Assembly (NCBI RefSeq): GCF_004011695.2
Contig: NC_082423.1
Span: 930,001 to 994,000, forward strand
Source: Ascochyta rabiei
Taxonomy: Eukaryota; Ascomycota; Dothideomycetes; Pleosporales; Didymellaceae
Reading direction: 5' to 3'
Length of the DNA: 64,000 nucleotides
Numbering within the stretch: the first letter of the stretch is position 1; each line of letters starts with the position of its first letter. The notes below the pieces were generated by a model. The model was not told the DNA's origin and ran no database searches. It was given only the letters and a program-made list of their open reading frames with translations. Below are positions 57,901 to 64,000 of this stretch, one piece after another. Position numbers and translations under genes: made by a program.

Positions 57901-58534
57901 ACAGTAGACTGGAAGATGCCCTCATATTCTTTTGCGCGGTTGTGAGCTAAGACGGAGGCCGGATCAAGGTCAGTAAAGAGCTGCGAGACGTGGCTAAGTC
58001 TAACTCACTTTCAGGACAACAAGTCCTCCAAAGCAATGAGCAATGAATACGAGAGGACGATAAGGAAAGTCCTTAGGGCTTCAGCATCTCTCTTATAAGT
58101 CACGTGTTGTAGCAACAAGGTGTACAATACCTTTCGCTTTCTGCCTAGCAATTTAAGCAATCTTCCCGCTATGTCTCTCACACTAGTGTCCATAGCAGTC
58201 TTGCCAAACCAAGCAGACTTGTAACCAAAGCGCATAATGCGCGCTTCTTTCGCGATTAAAGGTAAGAATGGCTCTGTGACCAACCAGTTAATCTCTTCTT
58301 CCACACTGTTTGTGGTGGTTGTCTTGGTCCAGGTATGATCCGGATGTGCGCCCAAGCCATGGGCTGCAACGATACTAATAAAGATTAGGGGTGAACATGG
58401 TTGACATCATGTCCTGTAACATACTCAATCGGATACAAGGCATCCTCTAGTGCTTCGCGCAGGACTTTGATTCCTACTTCGTCGTCGCTCACGGGCGGTG
58501 CATCTTTGCGTTTCTTCTCCTGTTCAGAAGTCAT
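54927..58534 (-). pseudogene. NLR-type gene: alpha/beta-hydrolase, NACHT and ankyrin repeats, with one in-frame stop
   Basis: Six exons: 58534-58425, 58374-58131, 58071-58005, 57946-57636, 57584-57431, 57289-54927; 1,082 aa if the internal TAG is read through. The N-terminal lipase-like domain has DIVAAHGLGAHPDHTW, IMRFGYKSAWFG, FIAHCFGGLVV and TVGVLTLGTPFRGVHG; its end is ESSGCLDFADRCSISRNHFN, the usual fungal NLR style. NACHT: P-loop LRGNPGTGKTVLL and Walker B VRILIDALDVC. C-terminal ankyrin-like repeats include RYHAGYYGATEVVTVLLRKG and FPLHMSVEIGRRDLLCQLLG. The codon at 56403-56405 is TAG between FLELA and GKGSHKYEF in an otherwise continuous frame; CAG to TAG would explain it. Fungal NLRs act in non-self recognition and regulated cell death. 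Truncation would leave hydrolase-NACHT only. Exon 1 start is the nearer ATG (MTSEQEKKRK). Confidence 0.82.
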
Positions 58535-58880
58535 CACCAATCGATGTTTCCGACACATGCTACATACCATCTTAGAAAGACCTTTCAATCGAGTTCGGGA
58601 AGTTCGAAGTAGAAAGAACGTAGGACCAAGTGGCAAATACGGAGAGTCTCGAGTATAGAGTTCAGATAAGGGAAAGTGCATAGAACAGACCATCTAAGCA
58701 GGATAAAACGGGTCCCATATGTCCCCACATCAGTCAGCTGCAGCGTGCATGAGGCAATTAGAACTGGGGGCGGCAAGCGCTTGGCTGCACCTATAGCGCT
58801 ACCCTTCTCCCCATCTAGCCCTTACCAATGTATTCTTGAGCGATTCAGCCATCACATTCCTGTACATTCCTATTTTCGGA

Positions 58881-59849
58881 ATGCCACTTTTTGTTGAAGC
58901 GGACGAGCTTGCCGAAGATCGCAAGACAAACGACAGGAGCAGCGATGTGCCACCCACATACCTACCCGGATACCCAGCAAAAACTCTCCAGAACCCAGGC
59001 GAGATTCAGGGTTTTTTAAAGACAGAGTTCTACTGCGATGACCTGGAAAAGATGGCTCCGTACCTCTGGATCATGACCACATCCTGTAGCAGCAATATCA
59101 ATTGCTTACACCGTCAGAAGGTGAAGGACCGCGATATTGTCATAACAGAAGACCCTCGACTGCATATGGTATGGATACACAATAGAAATTTCATCAAGCC
59201 TCTGCCCCGGTACCTATGCTGGCATTTCATCTGGTCCAATTTCCTCGATGCTCCACAGGACCAGACCAAGGACCCCATGATCAATACCCGCAAGGCTGCG
59301 CTAGGATTCGTCCGGTCTTACTATCATCTCATACGATACGAATCAGACTTCCGAATAGCCCAAGAGAAAGGCCTAGTGCCATCTGATGCAACCTGGGGGC
59401 AATTCTGCCGGTTTACTTCTGCGCTTCACGGCATCGAGGACGACATGGTCTCGCCCCGCTACCGCTACGGAGAGCTCAGATTGACCCGGCTGAACTTCTA
59501 CGCTCCTTTACTTCTACGCAAATTCAATTACGAGCAGCTCCACGGACAGTGTGGTGACTTCTTTGGGCGGCTATTTGGACCAGTACTTTTCATCTTCGCC
59601 CTGGTCTCGACAATCCTCAATTCAATGCAGGTCGGTCTGGCCGTCGAGCAGCTGATCGGCGTAGGGGCGCAATGGACGAAGTTCTGGCATCTGTGTCGCT
59701 GGTTCAGCATCGTCAGTCTTGCAGGAACTAGCCTGGCTACGACGTGCTTCGCTGCACTTTGGCTCTGGATGTTCGTAGATGAGTGGATATACACACTTCG
59801 ACGCAGGTTCAAGGAAAGGCGGGCTACTCGCGTGATGCCTAGTTGTTGA
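58881..59849 (+). CDS. Fungal integral membrane protein (DUF6601-like)
   Basis: 322 aa starting MPLFVEADELAEDRKTND; the frame is open upstream but only from a non-ATG codon. A soluble N-terminal part with PHL-like VWIHNRNFIKPLPRYLCWHF and FRIAQEKGLVP precedes two hydrophobic helices, about residues 228-250 (LFGPVLFIFALVSTILNSMQ) and 275-300 (FSIVSLAGTSLATTCFAALW), and a basic tail (RRRFKERR). This resembles an uncharacterised fungal family of subtelomeric or het-associated membrane proteins that I know as DUF6601; the name is from memory. It lies divergent to the NLR gene, with starts 350 bp apart. Confidence 0.75.
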   Translation: MPLFVEADELAEDRKTNDRSSDVPPTYLPGYPAKTLQNPGEIQGFLKTEFYCDDLEKMAPYLWIMTTSCSSNINCLHRQKVKDRDIVITEDPRLHMVWIHNRNFIKPLPRYLCWHFIWSNFLDAPQDQTKDPMINTRKAALGFVRSYYHLIRYESDFRIAQEKGLVPSDATWGQFCRFTSALHGIEDDMVSPRYRYGELRLTRLNFYAPLLLRKFNYEQLHGQCGDFFGRLFGPVLFIFALVSTILNSMQVGLAVEQLIGVGAQWTKFWHLCRWFSIVSLAGTSLATTCFAALWLWMFVDEWIYTLRRRFKERRATRVMPSC

Positions 59850-60479
59850 TCGGTCCACTTCTTCACCGGTTGTCAGCCTGGAAATTAGGAAGGCATATTA
59901 GGCCATACCTGGCTCTTAAATACCGAACAATACTTTGTTCCTTTACGATTCTTTTGGCTGCTATCAAGAGGGACCTCTCAAGCGCATACGTGGAGGACTC
60001 ACATTACGAAACCGAGTACGCCTCCCAAGACAGGCACAATTTTTACTCCGGTTTAAATGGCTCGGGGACTGTATTGTGCTTTTCTTGTTGCATCTAGAGG
60101 GTAACACACCTTTTTTTAACCACTAAAAGAGTGCATACTGCATGCAGCTAAGCCTTTGCCCCTAAAATAGCTAATTACTTTAGTCTTACCTCTTATTAGA
60201 GTGCACTAATGTGCTATTAGGAAGGTAAGCTAAACTAACTAGGCGTATAAAAGCGTAAACTCTAAGACAAAGACATGCGTATCTTTTCCATAGTCAAGAA
60301 TAAAGAGAGTGAATTGTCTATCTAGGTTATACAGCACTCCCTGGTAGCATTTAACGCTTAAAATACTGACCTCATCATAGGCGCGCGTAAACATTCTAGG
60401 TTTCCTCAATATTCCCTATAACGGAAGACTAACATACATCAACTCCGATACCAACAAGCAAACCACTGCGCCAGCCCCA
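59850..60479. other. AT-rich intergenic stretch
   Basis: 60090-60380 is TA-rich and looks RIP-affected, possibly a small repeat remnant. No gene seen. Confidence 0.4.
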
Positions 60480-60890
60480 TTGCCTCATTTCTACGAAAAC
60501 ATCTGGAACAATCGAGGGGCTAGGCGATGTTTCGTGCATCCGCAGGAGGCTGAGATTCTGACTTGTACAACCTGGCTGTATCCATCCGGGGTGACTAGGA
60601 CCTTGTCTGGAGTGCCGACGATGGCCACGTACAAAGACTTCGATACCGATCCGACATGGATCAGTACCTCTAGGTTGGCCAGGCGTTCTGAAGAGCCCGC
60701 AGCCGGGCCTGTCCCAAGCTCAAGCTACTCTTATTCCCAGCAGAGCGTTGTGGAGCCGTCACTTCCCACTTCTAGCCCTACGGTCAGCCCGACGCCAACT
60801 GTAGCTTCGTTAGCAGCATTTGTCAGTGTATCTATTCTGCGCACTGCCTTGTTCGCCATCTCTGTCATGTTCGGCATCTTTACTGTTTGA
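60480..60890 (+). CDS. Possible small Ser/Pro-rich protein with hydrophobic C-terminus
   Basis: Single ORF of 136 aa. The second half is Ser/Thr/Pro-rich (SSSYSYSQQS, SSPTVSPTPT) and ends in a hydrophobic stretch (TALFAISVMFGIFTV), as in GPI-anchored fungal wall proteins. There is no N-terminal signal peptide, so either upstream exons are missing or this is the remnant of a larger gene. Low confidence. Confidence 0.3.
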   Translation: MPHFYENIWNNRGARRCFVHPQEAEILTCTTWLYPSGVTRTLSGVPTMATYKDFDTDPTWISTSRLARRSEEPAAGPVPSSSYSYSQQSVVEPSLPTSSPTVSPTPTVASLAAFVSVSILRTALFAISVMFGIFTV

Positions 60891-60950
60891 GGCTCGTTGA
60901 CAGCAAACACGAAGTAGCAAAAACCAGAACTGTCCGCACAAGGGCAAAAA

Positions 60951-61069
60951 ACATACAACAGCGGGTATTCGCTAGTGGTCACCCACCTAACTACTAATCC
61001 GCCGGTACGTTGCTTAAATAGGGCTGAGCGAACGGGAAGCCTTGTTTTCAACGTCCTATGGTCGTATGT
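60951..61069 (-). rRNA. 5S ribosomal RNA
   Basis: 119 nt on the minus strand, identical to the copy at 51405 except one C/T. Both terminal and internal helices pair. A T-run follows the 3' end (AAAAAA on the plus strand at about 60946-60951). The upstream plus-strand ORF from 60480 ends 61 bp from it. Confidence 0.9.
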
Positions 61070-61332
61070 GGAAGGAATGAGCGACCATTAAATATATGAT
61101 CCCAATTTTGCACAAGCAAAGACAGCTGAGCAACCGACTTCAGGCCATGTTCTTCAGGCAAATGTCTTCAGTACACGGAAAGGTTGCTCGCAAGGCTTCA
61201 TTGAGGAACGAATCAGCTGTGCTGGGAGGAGAGCGTGAGAGTACTGCGCGCACGGCGAGGTGCAGGAGGGGTTGGAGTGGACGTTGTCCTGGGGGCCTTC
61301 CCATACGCTCTGTGGGTCTCGATGCTGAGTAT

Positions 61333-61670
61333 TCGATTTATCTGCCTTGGTGAATAGGGTGTATGCTAGCAATTAACTCATCATCTGCCTTAGTGAATAG
61401 GGTGTATGCTAGTTTTCGATTTATCTACCTTAGTTTATAGGGTGCATGCTAGTAACTAATTCATTTGTCTGCATTAGTAAATAGGGTGTATGCTAGTAAT
61501 TAATTAATTCATCTGCCTTGGTTCATGGGTTGCATGCTAGTAATTAATTCATCATCTACCTTAGTTTATAGGGTAGATGCTAGTAATTAATTCATCATCT
61601 ACCTTGGTGAATAGGGTGCATGCTGGCAATCGATTCAACATCAGTCTCAGTCAATGGGGTGCATGCTGGA
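61333..61670. repeat. Degenerate 45-bp minisatellite, about eight units
   Basis: Units contain ATCTGCCTTGGTGAATAGGG then TGTATGCTAGTAATTAATTC with variations (TTTATAGGGTGCATGC, TTCATGGGTTGCATGC). Differences include both transitions and small length changes. GCATGC is a recurring core. Confidence 0.85.
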
Positions 61671-62678
61671 GAGACTGCGTGGGGTGCGTGGAGTCTGTAG
61701 GACTGCAGCTGCATAGCACACAACAGCGTGACCGTGATGTGACAGGTGCATGAGAAGGGGAATCACGTTGTCCTAGGCACACGTAGGCGACTGCTTCCTT
61801 TATATATACATCCAGCGCCCGGAGCGGTTGGCTGCTCGATAATGAAGATGATGATCGCCAGGGACACAGTTGTGGGCAGAATGTTGAGCAGGTTGGCGAG
61901 TGGAGATCAGAGGCTGTGCAGAGTGGATCTGAGAAAGATGGGCTTGCTCAGGAACGCGGGATAGCGGCTGTCTCATGTAGGTTTGTGTTTCAGAATGCCG
62001 CAGGGCGGTCTTGCATTCGTCACCGTGGCAAGGAGATGAGTTGGGCCTGTGGAGCGGTCCTGGACGTTTGAGAGGCTCGTGTGAGCATCACGTGACTTGT
62101 GTGTACGGCCACACGACCGCTTCTGAGGGTGCAAGCGAATGTTTTGGGGCGCTCAAAACGAGTTCATCTCCGTTCACGAGTGTGCACAATGCAAGTGTGC
62201 AGCGTTCTTTGAGCAGCTGTAAACGCTTAGCTGCGACGAGGCTACGTGGTTGGCAGTGGCTGCAGCCGGCTCCTCCGTCCGGAATGCGTGCAATTAGTGA
62301 CGCATCGCTGACGGTGGTACACCAGAGTTGGGACCTAGGAGACGCTAACGGAGATGTTCATGTCAATGAGACATCGACTTCGCGCGCCAAGTGGCTGCAT
62401 GCTTCTAGTACGCTGGATACCAATAGCATGGTGGCTACCACTTGGCGCTGCTGGGCCGTTTGCATCGCTGGTTTCGCAATCAAGGCCTGAGGCGCACGGA
62501 TGGGGTACGAGAAAGGCTCAGACTTGAGGTGCTTCAGCAGGCATGACAGGACGGACAGGCATGACAGGAGGAGCAAGCATGACAGGACGGACATGCCACC
62601 ACAGGCCGTGGTGACAAGGGGCGCAAGAGCTGCCGGGGCGCAACAGCTGCCGGGGCTGCACAGTAGGATGACGGCCGA

Positions 62679-62715
<37 letters not shown>

Positions 62716-63884
62716 GACAACGACTTGGGCTCTGGTGGTGTGGGCGAACATGGTCAAGTGCGGCGCGAGTGAGATTGGAATTGAACAGTGCAGAGAGAAG
62801 CCGGGGTTCGCAAATTGTTGGAACATGCACGCGTTGGGCGGGCGGAGGCCATCAGTCAGCACGCAACAGGGTCGAGCAGCATCGTGGTTGGCCGGCTGCT
62901 CAGGCGCGAGATTATGGAGGGAGCGCTGGATAGAGCGCGCGCTGGACGCTTCGTGTTGATTGTGGCGGAGCAGCGTGTCGCAGGTGCCACTCCCCTGCAC
63001 TGTCCGCTTTCGGCGTCTGCACAGTGCAGAGGCTCAAAGAGACCATCCAAGAGGAGCCAGTTTTTAGCAGCAGCGCGCATTCCCGCGCCGAGGCCGCCTT
63101 CAGCAGGCGGCCGCTCGCAGTGAAGGCGCCGTCGCTGGGTTGGGTTGGCAGCGGTGCAGTGAGTGCAGTGCGGTTTTGGGGATCCTCTCTTAAGCTGGGC
63201 GCTGGGCCGGACCAGCCGCGCGTAGAGGGAATCCACTGTCCAGTGTCCATTGGCCCACCGTCGCACGCTGGCTGTCTCGCACCCCCCTATCCACCCACTC
63301 GCATAGGTAGACGTCTGTCCACGCCCCGCTGCACCCGCTGCACCCTCTGCTCTCTCCGTCTCGACTCTCGCTCTCCCTCCACCCATTCTTCCCACCAGCA
63401 GGCTTCCTGTGACGACAGCTTTAATTCCTTTTCCTGGGTTGCGTGGACGCGGAAGACCCGCTGATCGCTTCCTGTACGATCGTTACCCGTTCAACCCCTT
63501 TGCCTTTGCGCCTTCTTTAGCTTGCCCCTGCCACCTCCTGCCACCACCCCCGTGCCCGGTTTCCCAGTCGCGCCTGCCACTTCGACATCACCACCACCAC
63601 CACCATCACCACCACCACCATCACCACCACCACCACCATCACCACCACCACCACCGCCTCTGTCCCCACGCCGCCGCTCCTTCACCCGCAGGACCTCCAG
63701 CCTCGCATTTACTCGATATACCTACGCCTCCCTCGCGCCCCGGCCCCCGGCTCCAGCTTATCTCCACGCCCTCGTTTCCGGAAATTCGCCGCCGCTGGTT
63801 TGGCCGACACCTGACGCAGTGCTCCCCGAGAGTGCGACACGGACTGCCTCGACACCCTAATACACCCTCACCTCACCACACACG
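61671..63884. other. Gene-poor stretch with simple repeats and 5' leader of the last gene
   Basis: Contains three about-18-bp CATGACAGGACGGACAGG units (62538-62590), five GACAGC units (62677-62706), and a CACCAC/CATCAC triplet tract (about 63588-63656) inside a pyrimidine-rich leader upstream of 63885. ORFs in it (for example Pro-rich 63522-63860) follow from the repeats. No supported gene. Confidence 0.5.
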
Positions 63885-64000
63885 ATGCGTCTATCGCTCT
63901 CCAAGTCGCTGCTTGCCCTGGCGGCGACCGCCCTGCCCTTGGTCGCCGCCGACGATGAGCGCCGCATCGAGTCCAGGTCGCTCAACCCCTGCATGTCCAA
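63885..64000 (+). CDS. N-terminus of a secreted/membrane protein, probably ML-like/TRP (flavin carrier) family, cut by the window edge
   Basis: ATG at 63885 opens MRLSLSKSLLALAATALPLV, a signal peptide with cleavage likely after VAA, then DDERRIESRSLNPCMS. The SLNPC pattern shortly after a signal peptide is typical of the ML-like lumenal domain of fungal TRP/flavin-carrier membrane proteins. Only 38 codons are present, so this assignment is tentative. The long CT/CAC-rich leader is in keeping with a well-expressed fungal gene. Confidence 0.6.
   Translation, partial: MRLSLSKSLLALAATALPLVAADDERRIESRSLNPCMS

Noticed and set aside
60731..61051. 106-codon minus-strand ORF (and similar ORFs over 30281-30520 and 51430-51607)
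   Set aside because: They owe their shared peptide GLVVRWVTTSEYP to the 5S rRNA sequence they cross.
63522..63860. Pro-rich ORF of 112 codons
   Set aside because: Generated by the CACCAC/CATCAC tract and pyrimidine-rich leader upstream of the gene at 63885.
1..64000. tRNA genes
   Set aside because: No convincing A-box/B-box pair with cloverleaf complementarity was found by eye; a tRNAscan run would settle it.

Overview
The window looks like a chromosome segment of a filamentous ascomycete, most likely a Dothideomycete of the Pleosporales type (taxonomy is my inference). Coding islands have ordinary base composition and many introns of about 50-60 nt with GT...CTAAC...AG signals. Between them lie extremely AT-rich, TA-rich, stop-riddled transposon relics of the kind left by repeat-induced point mutation (RIP). 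Dispersed single 5S rRNA genes, a fungal NLR gene and fungus-specific families all fit.

Layout. 0.2-5.6 kb: a very large low-complexity Ser/Arg-rich protein, followed by a tandem duplication whose second copy carries RIP-like C-to-T and G-to-A changes. 6.8-7.8 kb: a zinc alcohol dehydrogenase. 10.1-11.8 kb: a tannase/feruloyl esterase gene broken by two stops and a frameshift. 13.4-15.9 kb: a small hypothetical gene and a 402-aa unknown protein. 16.3-29.2 kb: a nest of degraded transposons. A RIP-decayed 6.7-kb hAT element sits inside a 1,863-bp pogo/Fot-type element; next to it one pogo element contains another; all of them lie between inverted copies of a 24-bp sequence that may be the ends of an older host element.

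30.8-50.8 kb is the richest gene region. In order: glutathione transferase, a transcription factor with C2H2 and Zn2Cys6 fingers, two FAD aromatic-type monooxygenases, an NTF2/SnoaL-like protein, a cupin, two S15/CocE-type hydrolases, a membrane-tailed aldehyde-dehydrogenase-like protein, a LigB-type extradiol ring-cleaving dioxygenase and one small unknown. No PKS, NRPS or terpene synthase is present. The set reads as a catabolic cluster for an aromatic or phenolic compound (hydroxylation, ring opening, oxidation/hydrolysis, conjugation), although the substrate is unknown and one monooxygenase has a mutated splice donor.

51.4-54.9 kb holds a 5S rRNA gene, a truncated exon, two decayed LINE fragments in opposite orientations and a 572-bp pogo-type MITE. 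54.9-58.5 kb is an NLR gene (alpha/beta-hydrolase, NACHT, ankyrin repeats) interrupted by one in-frame TAG. 58.9-59.8 kb encodes a two-helix fungal membrane protein. A second 5S gene lies at 61 kb, then about 2.8 kb of gene-poor, minisatellite-bearing DNA. The window ends in the first codons of a secreted or membrane protein resembling the ML-like/TRP (flavin carrier) family. Exon coordinates were read by eye from splice signals and frame continuity; summed exon lengths were checked for divisibility by three. Family names rest on remembered motifs, not on searches.
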